A program made the translations under genes and the position numbers. Under the pieces are notes generated by a model that was not told the origin of the DNA, searched no databases, and saw only the letters and a program-made list of their open reading frames with translations. From NCBI GenBank assembly GCA_020161935.1, contig JAIUNI010000009.1, positions 124,001 to 188,000 of the forward strand: a stretch of 64,000 nucleotides of DNA, given 5' to 3'. Below, piece by piece: positions 51,169 through 59,485 of this stretch. Source of the stretch: Chloroflexota bacterium (lineage in GTDB: Bacteria; Chloroflexota; Anaerolineae; Aggregatilineales; Phototrophicaceae). The stretch's first letter is position 1, and each line of letters opens with the position of its first letter.

Positions 51169-52071
51169 TTAATACAATGGGCGTGAACGGCGGGCGTGAT
51201 CGTTAATCAAAACCCGCAGTTGTTCGGCGATGTCGAAATCATAAAATGTTTTGGTCAAGTGCAGCTTTTCAAAATCGCGGTCGGCTGTCTGCTTGGCCTC
51301 GATCAGCCCCTTCAGTTGGGCGATAATGTCGTGGGCTATTTGTCCGGCGCGGAGGTGTTGGTCATCGGCAGTGGTCATGAGGTCGTTGACACAGGTTTCA
51401 ATGACCGGAATGAAGGGCTTAACCAGATTACTGTGTCGGGTATCTTTGGCTTTCTCGAACTGTTCCAGCAGCAGTTTAGCCTGCGTCAGCACACCGCCAG
51501 CAGTCCGCGGCTTGGAAAAGACGATTTTCGCGGATTTCTTTCCCCCTAACTCGCTGGTCAGCGCATCCCACAGTTTATCGACCAGCACCCACTCGCCGAT
51601 CTGCCTAGTGATTACCGCCGGAATAATGCCTGCTTTTAGATAGTTGAGCAGCACGTTAATCGGTGCGCTGGATAAGCTCTCCCACGACGCATAAGGCTGC
51701 CCGGTGATGGCAGACGCGAGCGTACGGAAACCCGCCTCAAAGTCGGTTGTGAAGTCGGCGGTGGGATATGCGGATTCAAGGGCGGCATCACTGGCATAGG
51801 CTTTCGCCAGCAAAATGGGTTTGCCCTGCGCTTTGGCAGCTTCGAACGCGCGGCGGTTCCAATCGCTGGCAAGGGCGTAGGGGGTGAGCAGCCACAAGAA
51901 GTGGTCGCAACTGTTGATGTGCTGGCGCAGGTCGGCGGGGAAGTCGCCCGTTTGCAAGCGGCGATCCCAATACACATCCATGTACATGCCTAGCGCGAAC
52001 GCCAACCGCCGTACGAAGTCCACCCCGTCCGGCTGCGCGTAGCTGATGAATACACCCGGTCGTTTACTCAT
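51169..52071 (-). CDS. TIR-domain protein 1
   Basis: A 300-residue protein. The N-terminal TIR domain (about 1-135) has GVFISYAQPDGVDF, WLLTPYALASDWNRRAFE with the glutamate expected for NAD hydrolysis, and a later beta strand LLAKAYAS. The C-terminal 160 residues are helical (LLEQFEKAKDTRHSNL) and may sense or bind a partner. TIR domains in bacteria often act as NADases in anti-phage systems or make signal nucleotides. The start at 52071 has GGAG 6 nt before; an ATG at 52083 is less likely. 30 nt separate it from the TIM-barrel gene downstream. Confidence 0.88.
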   Translation of the reverse strand: MSKRPGVFISYAQPDGVDFVRRLAFALGMYMDVYWDRRLQTGDFPADLRQHINSCDHFLWLLTPYALASDWNRRAFEAAKAQGKPILLAKAYASDAALESAYPTADFTTDFEAGFRTLASAITGQPYASWESLSSAPINVLLNYLKAGIIPAVITRQIGEWVLVDKLWDALTSELGGKKSAKIVFSKPRTAGGVLTQAKLLLEQFEKAKDTRHSNLVKPFIPVIETCVNDLMTTADDQHLRAGQIAHDIIAQLKGLIEAKQTADRDFEKLHLTKTFYDFDIAEQLRVLINDHARRSRPLY

Positions 52072-52127
52072 GCATTGCTCCATAGGAAAGCTATCAGGTA
52101 GATCATCGTGAGGGCGCTAATCGGGCT

Positions 52128-53144
52128 TCACGGTTTCTTGTTACGTGGGTTTGTAGATCGGACACGCCTCACAAACTGTTGTCTGATACGCACCGCTGAA
52201 ATCGTCGAAGCGAGCTCATACCACTCATGCCGCAGAGCAGTGTTCTCTTGAATATTGGCCGCAATTTCGAGGGAGCGTTCTGCTATGCTCGCAACAGAAC
52301 CTACTCCCGGTAATAAACCCAGTGCCGGCCCAGTCCAAGAAAGGTAATCTGCGCCCGTAGAATAGCGTTTGGCATGTTTGCGGGCTTTAGCCGACGCATC
52401 GAGTGCATCATTGGCAGCCTGTTCGAAGATCGTGTTCGCCTCAGAGATTTCCATCTTCGGCAGCAGATCCAATTGGTTACGAAACATGGTTGCGTATAAT
52501 TTGGTCGATTCATCATCTTTGATGGCGTACAAATCATCAATGGTATCCATGTTATATTCCAGTCCAGTAAATTCAATGTACTTTTCGGTAAATTGAATTT
52601 CCTGAGCAGGAGCAGCCGATGGAAAATTAAGTGCAAGATCACGTCGAAGCATTTGGTTAACCAGCCGTTTGCGCCCCTTTGCACAGATCAGCCGCGCTTT
52701 GTGTTTTTGAGATAGATGAAGTTCATAGCGAATATCATAAAGAAGATTGCCGACACTGTTCGATGGTACTCGCATTTCCTTCAGCAGCTTGACGATGACA
52801 GGATCTTGCATATCCTCACGCACTTTTTCTGAAAGGATATCTCTCATACTATGGTAGTCGTCCCAATCGACAATCAATCCTAAATCGGGATTTTGATACG
52901 TTGATTGAATCTCGCCATCTATCATTTTTGGGAGCGGATGATCGCGGGGAGCAAGGACAATCTCTGGATATACAATAGAAAATGTTAAGGCCATCGGAAC
53001 CCATTGATCAGGATTCTTGCCAAACAACCATGTATAGTACCCTGAAGACCAACTGGCGTATTTTCCGTTAAGTAATGTTTTATCAACAAAGTGATAAAGT
53101 GCTCCAGAGTATGGGAAGCTCAGAATTATTTTGTCTTTGTTCAT
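52128..53144 (-). CDS. Unknown protein between two TIR genes
   Basis: A 338-residue protein. The first 100 residues have several aromatic strands (FSIVYPEIVLAPRDHP, for example); a middle helical region follows; and a hydrophobic, glycine-rich segment near 275-300 (SWTGPALGLLPGVGSVAS) could enter a membrane or pack against another subunit. The C-terminus is basic. No family recognised. Placement between two TIR genes on the same strand (gaps 56 and 67 nt) suggests a shared function, possibly as target recognition or pore-like effector; this is inference. Confidence 0.65.
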   Translation of the reverse strand: MNKDKIILSFPYSGALYHFVDKTLLNGKYASWSSGYYTWLFGKNPDQWVPMALTFSIVYPEIVLAPRDHPLPKMIDGEIQSTYQNPDLGLIVDWDDYHSMRDILSEKVREDMQDPVIVKLLKEMRVPSNSVGNLLYDIRYELHLSQKHKARLICAKGRKRLVNQMLRRDLALNFPSAAPAQEIQFTEKYIEFTGLEYNMDTIDDLYAIKDDESTKLYATMFRNQLDLLPKMEISEANTIFEQAANDALDASAKARKHAKRYSTGADYLSWTGPALGLLPGVGSVASIAERSLEIAANIQENTALRHEWYELASTISAVRIRQQFVRRVRSTNPRNKKP

Positions 53145-53211
53145 GTTTATCTTGTCTGACCTATTTATTACCCGCTGCGTTTCTCTGTGGTTTTCTTGCT
53201 ACTTGCGACTA

Positions 53212-54009
53212 CTAAATCGTTGAATAGCCCAAGCGGCTGAGTAAACGGTTCACTTTATCCTCGTAACTGGCGGCGCTTTCGGTATCCACCACCAGCGCGT
53301 TCTTGGTCGCCAGCGCGTCGATCATCCCGGCGCTGATCGCCCGTTCGCCTAAGTCGGCGAGGAACGGCGTGCTGAAGCGGTAGCCGTTGTGGCAGATCGG
53401 GATGATCTTACAGGTGGGCGTTCGCAGCGCGATCTCGATTTCCTCGGCGATGGGTTTGGAGAGCAGCGTGTCCATCGTCAGCAGGCAGATGAAGTACTGG
53501 CTGGCGGAGATACGCGCTTCCAGCACGTCGCGCCATTCGTCGCCCAACGGAATATCTTTGTCGATGAAGGCGCGTAAGCTGCGGTCTTCCAACTTCAGCC
53601 GCGCCTCGATCAGCAGGGCAAGGGCGCTGCTCGTGCGCCGCGCGTAGGAGATGAACACTGCTGGCGGTATGGTTGGCTTTTCGAGTAGGGCGAAGGCTTT
53701 GGGGGTCAGCAGGTAGCTCTTATTGCCGGACTCGAAACGCTCGACTAGTGTCAGATAACCGTACGACTCCAACAGGTCGGAGGTCGGGTTGGCGTTTTCC
53801 CACTTCTGCTCGATATAGGGAATAAAGTTCGCATCGCTGTCCACACCCTGCAAATAGGTGAGCGAATACCATTCCTCGCCGCGCATGAAGTTCACTTGAA
53901 ACTTGGTACCCCATTTGCCTTGCGCCGCGCCGTAGGCCAGATCACGGGCGAAGGTATGCACCCGTTCAAGCGGATCAGTTGGCGCGGTCTGCTGCAGCGG
54001 ATTATCCAT
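53212..54009 (-). CDS. TIR-domain protein 2
   Basis: A 265-residue protein. The N-terminal 120 residues are partly a winged-helix-like unit (SDLLESYGYLTLVERFESGN). The C-terminal half is a TIR domain: PAVFISYARRTSSALALLIE, then DKDIPLGDEWRD, SQYFICLLTMDTL and KPIAEEIEIAL with the probable catalytic glutamate. The order (sensor first, TIR last) is the reverse of protein 1. AAAGGGA precedes the ATG. A palindromic element (54030-54140) lies directly upstream of the ribosome binding site. Confidence 0.88.
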   Translation of the reverse strand: MDNPLQQTAPTDPLERVHTFARDLAYGAAQGKWGTKFQVNFMRGEEWYSLTYLQGVDSDANFIPYIEQKWENANPTSDLLESYGYLTLVERFESGNKSYLLTPKAFALLEKPTIPPAVFISYARRTSSALALLIEARLKLEDRSLRAFIDKDIPLGDEWRDVLEARISASQYFICLLTMDTLLSKPIAEEIEIALRTPTCKIIPICHNGYRFSTPFLADLGERAISAGMIDALATKNALVVDTESAASYEDKVNRLLSRLGYSTI

Positions 54010-54029
54010 AAAATATCCCTTTAAGAAGT

Positions 54030-54140
54030 TTTGAAATACCGGACAGCATGTATGCTGTCCCTACAAAAACGCGAAATTGTGATGCAAATGAGTTGTAGGG
54101 ACGCGATACATCGCGTCCGATTAATCCCAAACCTACTTTT
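54030..54140. repeat. Composite palindromic element, copy 2 (about 110 bp, inverted)
   Basis: GGACAGCATGTATGCTGTCC, an AT-rich centre, and GGACGCGATACATCGCGTCC, each with a ccctaca/tgtaggg flank. It is the reverse complement of 37270-37373 with few substitutions, and extends into shared flanks (gattaa...aacctact). Confidence 0.85.
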
Positions 54141-54508
54141 AAATGGCTTCCAACCAATGATCGAGTCCTATTCGTGTCTATTTTACCCATTCCCGCCGTA
54201 TTTCCCCTGTTCGCGGTGGTATTGCTATTTCCCGGCCCAGAGTGACAAACGCATCGGGTGAAGTTCCAGCGCTGAACATTCGATTCTGATGGAGAGGGTG
54301 TTTCGAAAGATCTGTAGTTCCGCCATTTTTACCTGCCTCTTTTAACCACCGCTAGATCATAAACCGGATGAGCATTTTGGGTTCAATTTTCACCCGTTTT
54401 GAACAAAATGCCAGCTTCGCGCGTTCTAGGAAATGCAGCGGCGATTTTCTCCCTCAAAACTTGTGCCATATCGGACGAAAGACTGAGCAAGAATCGGACA
54501 AAAATCGC
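54141..54508. other. Gene-free stretch after the palindromic element
   Basis: No supported gene on either strand. It has scattered fragments such as cccattcccgccgtatttcc that recall the 190-bp element but do not align along their length. Confidence 0.35.
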
Positions 54509-54537
54509 TTGCCAACTTAGAAATTCTGTGCTAGAAT
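54509..54537 (+). promoter_or_regulatory. Likely sigma-70 promoter of the 75-residue gene
   Basis: TTGCCA (54509-54514), a 17-nt spacer and TAGAAT (54532-54537), ideally spaced. The ATG follows 46 nt after the -10. Confidence 0.6.
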
Positions 54538-54583
54538 AAGCATGTCATTCAAGACACAAAGTAAGCCGAATTTAGGAGGGGTT

Positions 54584-54811
54584 ATGAACGACAAAATCTA
54601 TGGTCACAAACACCTTACATCTTGCCCTTCCGCCGCTGTTTGTGAAGATGAAGGTACAGGTCATTCGGCCTCGGTCGTGAATGCCAGCATCGGTGTTCAT
54701 TATCCCCAAATCGCCCTCTTGATTAAGCAGTCGCTGACGACCAACGTCACTGAACCCTGCCTGTCGCCGCTGCTGTGGTCAGAGTCGTTTGGCTTGCGGT
54801 TGGATGGCTAA
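54584..54811 (+). CDS. 75-residue protein of unknown function
   Basis: A short plus-strand gene in the middle of a long reverse-strand region. It has a well-spaced promoter and a strong AGGAGG ribosome binding site 5-6 nt before the ATG, so expression is likely. The sequence MNDKIYGHKHLTSCPSAAVC has two cysteines early and one more later (TEPCLSPLL), with no membrane helix. A frame opening at 54542 is less likely than this start. No family recognised; it could be a regulatory peptide or an accessory of the TIR/NurA genes on either side. Confidence 0.55.
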   Translation: MNDKIYGHKHLTSCPSAAVCEDEGTGHSASVVNASIGVHYPQIALLIKQSLTTNVTEPCLSPLLWSESFGLRLDG

Positions 54812-54874
54812 CAGACGGTGGCAATAAAATGGGTGTTTGCCACTGCCGAAATTGCTGCCAATTTTGCCAAACAC

Positions 54875-55495
54875 CTACGCCGGTCGTATCAACGCCAGCA
54901 CATGCTCCAACCGCTTGAGATCGTGTGATAGCTGCCGTGCAATCGCCCGCCCGCAGGTCACAAGGAACTGGTAGCGCTGCTGTTCATCGTCATACTGCCA
55001 CGACGCATAGCGCACCGCCGCCGCCAGCAAATCGTCCGACGGCACTTCCGCCGCGTTCAATACCAACATCAAGTAATCATGCCGCCGCGTGAATTCCAGA
55101 ATAACATCGCGCGTGCATAAATCCACCTGACTGAGGCTCATTGGTGGGCGTGGCGGCAAACTGTGAACAACAGCGCCGTTGTTATAGCGGTAGCCGATGT
55201 TCAAGACGCTGATTTCCATCGGCACCATCCGGTTTTCGCGCTGGTCACGCAGGATGCTGTTATTGACCGAATCGGCCATCACCAACTCGTTCACCAGCAG
55301 GTCGTCTTTGATCTCGACCGCGTAAATTAGCCCGATGGCTTGTATCGAGTCGTCGTTGGCAATCGGGGTGCTGACGAACGCGCCAAAGTCGTGTTTATTA
55401 TCGACGCGGTTGCTTTGCGTCCCACAGGCGAACCCGCGTGTGCTGGCTCGCAAAACCCGCCCAACCATGAATTGATCTTCTTGTACGGCCATCAT
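54875..55495 (-). CDS. HAS-barrel protein between TIR 2 and NurA
   Basis: A 206-residue protein. The first 85 residues (VGRVLRASTRGFACGTQ, then FGAFVSTPI and IGLIYAVEI) follow the beta-barrel pattern of the N-terminal domain of HerA and the ATP synthase subunits (HAS barrel). The rest is helical (LVTCGRAIARQLSHDLKRLE). Stand-alone HAS-barrel proteins next to nurA are known from several bacteria and probably take part in the HerA-NurA complex. GGGAG precedes the ATG. Confidence 0.7.
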   Translation of the reverse strand: MMAVQEDQFMVGRVLRASTRGFACGTQSNRVDNKHDFGAFVSTPIANDDSIQAIGLIYAVEIKDDLLVNELVMADSVNNSILRDQRENRMVPMEISVLNIGYRYNNGAVVHSLPPRPPMSLSQVDLCTRDVILEFTRRHDYLMLVLNAAEVPSDDLLAAAVRYASWQYDDEQQRYQFLVTCGRAIARQLSHDLKRLEHVLALIRPA

Positions 55496-55787
55496 GGAAT
55501 GACTCCCTAACCTTCAGCCTTCTTTGATACTTCATCGTTCAAGCTGTATACCATGCTTGGTTGTTTGCCCTTATTGACCTCAAACCGTTTTGCGGTGGAA
55601 GAGGGCGGACGAGATGTCGGTGGTTGATGATAAAATTTGGTATTAGCGGACGGCATGTATGCCGCCCGTCTTATACCGAATTACCGAAATATTCTATCAA
55701 CCGTCACTATCGCGTCCCAACCCCGCTGTCCACTGAAAAACACCCACAAAAATTACTACCGTTGAACGGTCTTTCTCTACCGACTTT
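55496..55787. other. Gap between HAS-barrel and NurA genes with a palindromic repeat
   Basis: About 292 nt. GGCATGTATGCC (55656-55667, within a longer cggacggc...gccgcccg palindrome) is a short member of the GCATGTATGC family. No gene seen on either strand. Confidence 0.5.
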
Positions 55788-57014
55788 CTACAACTCGTGC
55801 AGCCGTTTTTGGCTGCGGGCGATTTGCTTACCGAAGTTCTTGGGCGAAATGACCAGCGGGTCGATAGCTGGTTTATTCAACCGCCACTGCAACCGGATCA
55901 TTTCTTCGAGCTTGATCTTGTCCTTGCCCGACACAACCGCCAGTTCATCCGCACGGGTCAGCACATACGGGTACGGGTTGCGCCCCTGCATCGCGCTTTG
56001 CGAGACGATCAGCGCGTGCAGCTCGTTGACCTTCTGCTTATCCCGCGCCACCCACATCGGAATATCGACACGGGCAATCGCGTCCTGATAACCACTGCTC
56101 ACCTTGACGTAGAAGTAGGCGATCTCATAATTTTCGCCGCGCTTTTTATACAGCAGGTTTCGCGGCGAGTTCTGGAGCATCAGCGCTGAACGGTCGCCGG
56201 GGCGCAGGACGATATTGAAGATGTCGATGTCCTTCAACCCTTCCATGTCGCCGGAGCCAAGCGGATCACCCTTAATTTCATCCTCCGGCAAACTGAGTAG
56301 ATGCAGTAATCGGATGACGGTCTTACTCCGTACAGGGTTGTCGATATAACCAGCGAGCAGCGCCCCCGCGTCGTGTAAGTGTACCAGACCACCGAGATAC
56401 TTCTTCATAAGTTCGACGTAACCGGTCACGTCGCTGTTCACCCAGAACAACAGGTGATTATCGTACAGGGCGATGAGCGGGCGGGCATCATCGCGCAGGT
56501 TCCACGCCGCGTTGCCGAGTTCGTGCATCTCGCTGACCGTCCGCAGCGCGTCGATGGTGCGACCGCTCATCACCCGGTTGAACTTGTCGCGCACCAGTTC
56601 GGGATGGTAAACCAGTTTGGGCAAGCTCGTTTGTTCCGGCTTACGTTCGTCACCGTGGTGGTACACAAACAGCCCGATGTTGGTCAGGTAGTAGGGCATC
56701 CGCCACTGTTCGTTCGGGTAGATTTGCGACCCATCCGCCGCGAGGATGGTGGCGCTGTCTGGCACGGCGGGCGCGGGGAAAATGTCGCAGATGCGCTCGT
56801 GGAAGGGCGCGTCGAGGGGAGCCGCCCCACGATACCCACTGATGTCCGGTCGGCGTACTAGCTCGATACGCTCGTGGATGAAGTCCAAATCAGTCGCAGC
56901 CTCGAAGCGGGCAAGGGCAATATCCAAGCGGTCGCTGACATCAAAACTGATCTCTTGGATCATGCGCCCCAAGTTATCGAGTTGATCGACTAATTTGTTG
57001 AATTCGAGCGCCAA
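55788..57014 (-). CDS. nurA: NurA-family 5'-3' nuclease
   Basis: A 408-residue RNase H-like nuclease. The N-terminal metal-binding aspartate is D94 in LAADGSQIYP, and later acidic residues are D317 in ARVDIPMWV and D356 in TRADELAVV, matching the NurA domain (which removes nucleotides from DNA ends while HerA moves along the duplex). The first 60 residues are helical and may contact HerA. The start is chosen as TTG at 57014 because CAGGGGG lies 6 nt before and the N-terminus MALEFNKLVDQL is then family-like; upstream frames including an ATG at 57056 lack a ribosome binding site. It is the first gene of the reverse-strand accessory block. Confidence 0.88.
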   Translation of the reverse strand: MALEFNKLVDQLDNLGRMIQEISFDVSDRLDIALARFEAATDLDFIHERIELVRRPDISGYRGAAPLDAPFHERICDIFPAPAVPDSATILAADGSQIYPNEQWRMPYYLTNIGLFVYHHGDERKPEQTSLPKLVYHPELVRDKFNRVMSGRTIDALRTVSEMHELGNAAWNLRDDARPLIALYDNHLLFWVNSDVTGYVELMKKYLGGLVHLHDAGALLAGYIDNPVRSKTVIRLLHLLSLPEDEIKGDPLGSGDMEGLKDIDIFNIVLRPGDRSALMLQNSPRNLLYKKRGENYEIAYFYVKVSSGYQDAIARVDIPMWVARDKQKVNELHALIVSQSAMQGRNPYPYVLTRADELAVVSGKDKIKLEEMIRLQWRLNKPAIDPLVISPKNFGKQIARSQKRLHEL

Positions 57015-57330
57015 CGCAGCCCCCTGAACATTACAAACCAAATATAAACTTTTCATAGGGTAGCACTGGCGTTCTAGGGTGTCAAGTTTCTCGGTCAAGT
57101 GCTGCGTAATTGTCGTGTCATAAAGGTTAAAGATAGTATCCAGAAAACCCAAACAGAAACGAAAGAACGTAAAAACAAGACAAAGTGCCAAAAGTCATGG
57201 GTGCGTAACGCCTAAAAGGTTGTTATACTGGTAACTATTCCGCTTCACCAAGCGAACTGACGTAAAAAATACCGTTGTTACCAAATCGCAAAATCCCTTT
57301 TTCGATGAGCTTGGTGGAGTATCTATTTAT

Positions 57331-58017
57331 ATGATTGTCAACCAAATAGACGAACGGGTTCCAGTCGCCCACACCGAGGAATTGGTGTTCGCGGGTGACG
57401 GTGTGCGGTTGGATGGTCAAATGGACTATCCCTATGTTTCGGCGCGCCAGAAAACATTCCCCCTGATGTTTATCCTGCATCACGCCGGCTGTGACGACCG
57501 CGAAGGCTACCAAGATTTCGCGCAGGCGGGGTTGGCCTCCGGTTACGCCGTGTTCCGTTGGGACAAGCGCGGCACGGGGCGCAGCGGTGCCGGTGGCGCG
57601 GGTTCGACCACGCAGGACGCGGTGAACGCTTACGAAGTGGCGCTCGAACAGGCGAAGATTGACCGGAAGCGCGTGGTCATTCTGGCACAGGCGGCTGGGA
57701 CAGGCTTATTGGGCGACTCGTACGGGTTGTTCGCGCGGGCGCAGATGCCTTACGGCGTGGTGCTGGCGACCAACGCGCTCGACGAACAGGCGGTGCTGGC
57801 GATTGAGAGCCGCCTGTTGGTGATGATGGGCGAGAACGATTGGCGACCGTGGCAAAAGTACGGCAAGGCGGTTTGCGAGAGCCACAACACGGCTTATAAG
57901 CACGGGGCGTATTATTACGTCGCGCCCTACGCCGACCGGATGCTCAAAGACCCACGGACGAATGAATTTCACTTTGGCGCGAATACCGCCCTACAGGATT
58001 GGTTGCAGACGATTTGA
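57331..58017 (+). CDS. Alpha/beta hydrolase-fold protein lacking the nucleophile serine
   Basis: A 228-residue hydrolase-like protein. FPLMFILHHAGCDDREGYQD and FRWDKRGTGRSG match the early strands and oxyanion loop of the fold. The nucleophile elbow, normally GxSxG, is AQAAG with alanine at 121, so it should have no normal serine hydrolase activity. Late residues MMGENDWRPW and YVAPYADRML are in the usual aspartate and histidine regions; the histidine is not obvious. It may be a binding or scaffolding protein. It is 3 nt or overlapping before the dehydrogenase gene. Confidence 0.75.
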   Translation: MIVNQIDERVPVAHTEELVFAGDGVRLDGQMDYPYVSARQKTFPLMFILHHAGCDDREGYQDFAQAGLASGYAVFRWDKRGTGRSGAGGAGSTTQDAVNAYEVALEQAKIDRKRVVILAQAAGTGLLGDSYGLFARAQMPYGVVLATNALDEQAVLAIESRLLVMMGENDWRPWQKYGKAVCESHNTAYKHGAYYYVAPYADRMLKDPRTNEFHFGANTALQDWLQTI

Positions 58018-58757
58018 CCTCGTTTACAGTAGACCTCACAGGTAAAAACGCATTAGTAACGGGCGCGGGCGCGGATGTTGGCCGCGCCATTGCCCTCTCG
58101 CTCGCGCAGGCGGGGGCGGCGGTGGTGGTGAACGATATTAACCCCGACCGTGCCGAGAGAGTGGCGAGTGAAATCCTCGCGGCGGGGGGCAAAGCGTCCC
58201 CGTGGCAGGCGGATGTTTCCAACCGCTTTCAGGTTGGGTCGTTGATCGAGGCGGCGCGGGACACTTACGGGAAGATCGACCTCCTGATTAACGCGGCAGG
58301 GGTTTACAAGGTTGGCCCGATGCCTAAGGTGGACGAGTGGGACTGGCGGCGGATGCTGGAGGTGAACGTCAACGGGGCGTTCTTCATGAGCCAGCTTGCC
58401 GGACGGGTGATGGCGGACGAGGGCGGCGGGGTGATCGTGAACCTTGCCTCGACCGCCGGACACCCCAGCCCCTTAGCCGAGGGTGTGGCCTACGTGACCA
58501 GCAAGTCGGCGTTGATCGGGATGACGAAGCAGTGCGCCCGTGAGTTCGCCCCGCTGGGCATTCGCGTGAATGCGGTTTGCCCCGGCAACCTGCCACCGGA
58601 TGATCTGGCGAGCGCCCCTGCCCAACCGGCGAACGCGCAAGGGCGTTACGGGACGGTGGAGGACGTGGCGGGTGTGGTGCTGTTCCTGTGTTCGGATGCG
58701 GCGCGGTTCATAACCGGTCAGGCGATCAATGTGGACGGCGGCGAGAGTATGGTGTAG
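58014..58757 (+). CDS. Short-chain dehydrogenase/reductase
   Basis: A 247-residue SDR using NAD(P). NALVTGAGADVGRAIALSL is a TGxxxGxG variant; INAAGVY is the NNAG-equivalent; the catalytic serine is in VNLASTAG and the tyrosine-lysine pair is in VAYVTSKSAL. It fits 3-oxoacyl-ACP reductase or other small-molecule alcohol dehydrogenases; the substrate is unknown. TTG at 58014 overlaps the preceding stop (TTGA); an in-frame TTG at 57999 is an alternative. Confidence 0.88.
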   Translation: MTSFTVDLTGKNALVTGAGADVGRAIALSLAQAGAAVVVNDINPDRAERVASEILAAGGKASPWQADVSNRFQVGSLIEAARDTYGKIDLLINAAGVYKVGPMPKVDEWDWRRMLEVNVNGAFFMSQLAGRVMADEGGGVIVNLASTAGHPSPLAEGVAYVTSKSALIGMTKQCAREFAPLGIRVNAVCPGNLPPDDLASAPAQPANAQGRYGTVEDVAGVVLFLCSDAARFITGQAINVDGGESMV

Positions 58758-59485
58758 TGGGAAGTTATCAGTTGTCAGTTGTCAGTGAACAGTTATCAGT
58801 AAAAGACAAAGACAAAATACGTTAACCACAGAGAACACAGAGAGAAAACACAGAATATAGAGCGAAAAGGGAATGGCGAAGGCTGTTCCTTTTTTATTTC
58901 TAACTGAGACGTTTATGTGATGCTGTTAATGCTGTTGTTGCTGTTGAGAATCGGGTTGATTTGTCACAAATGTCGTCAGTGTCGTCAGTGTCGCAGTTGT
59001 CAGTACGGTTTTATGGCGTAAATGGCGGCGGCTGGCCCGGCTGGTTTCGCGGCGATGGTTGGCAAAGGGGCTGCCGCCGCCAAGATTGCCAATCAAGTTA
59101 TCAGTTTCCAGTTCACAGTTATCAGTCCAATACCAATACGTTTTAACCGCCATCCACAGGAGGCTTCGCACAGTCGCCAAGAAATCCAGAGAGCAATTCA
59201 TAGAATCAGGGTAGTGGTCATATGGTAAGTGATAAATCATTGCTCTAACACAAACAGAATCCATCGTGTAGAGACAAGATACATCTCGTCCGCGCCACCG
59301 TTTCACCCATACCAATTACTTTGTAACCACCATCAGAACCAGAATAGAACAAAAGGGCTAAATTGTCAAGTTAGAAGATGGTTTGTGTGGGGTTGGGAGT
59401 GGGTGTGTTGCGAAGACGGTAATATTCACCATTTTGCGCTAGAATAGAATTTCTGACTTGCATACCCGATTGAGTGATACGACTT
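58758..59485. repeat. Repeat-rich gene-free region before the Type IIG gene
   Basis: About 728 nt with no convincing gene. It holds tcagttgtcag simple repeats (58763-58800), a cacagag copy (about 58822-58856), a TGGCGGCGGCTGGCCCGGCT block (about 59022-59042) shared with the 190-bp element copy at 45.8 kb, a weak acaagatacatctcgtcc palindrome (59270-59290) and a 20-bp block (59345-59364) identical to 46377-46396. Confidence 0.65.
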
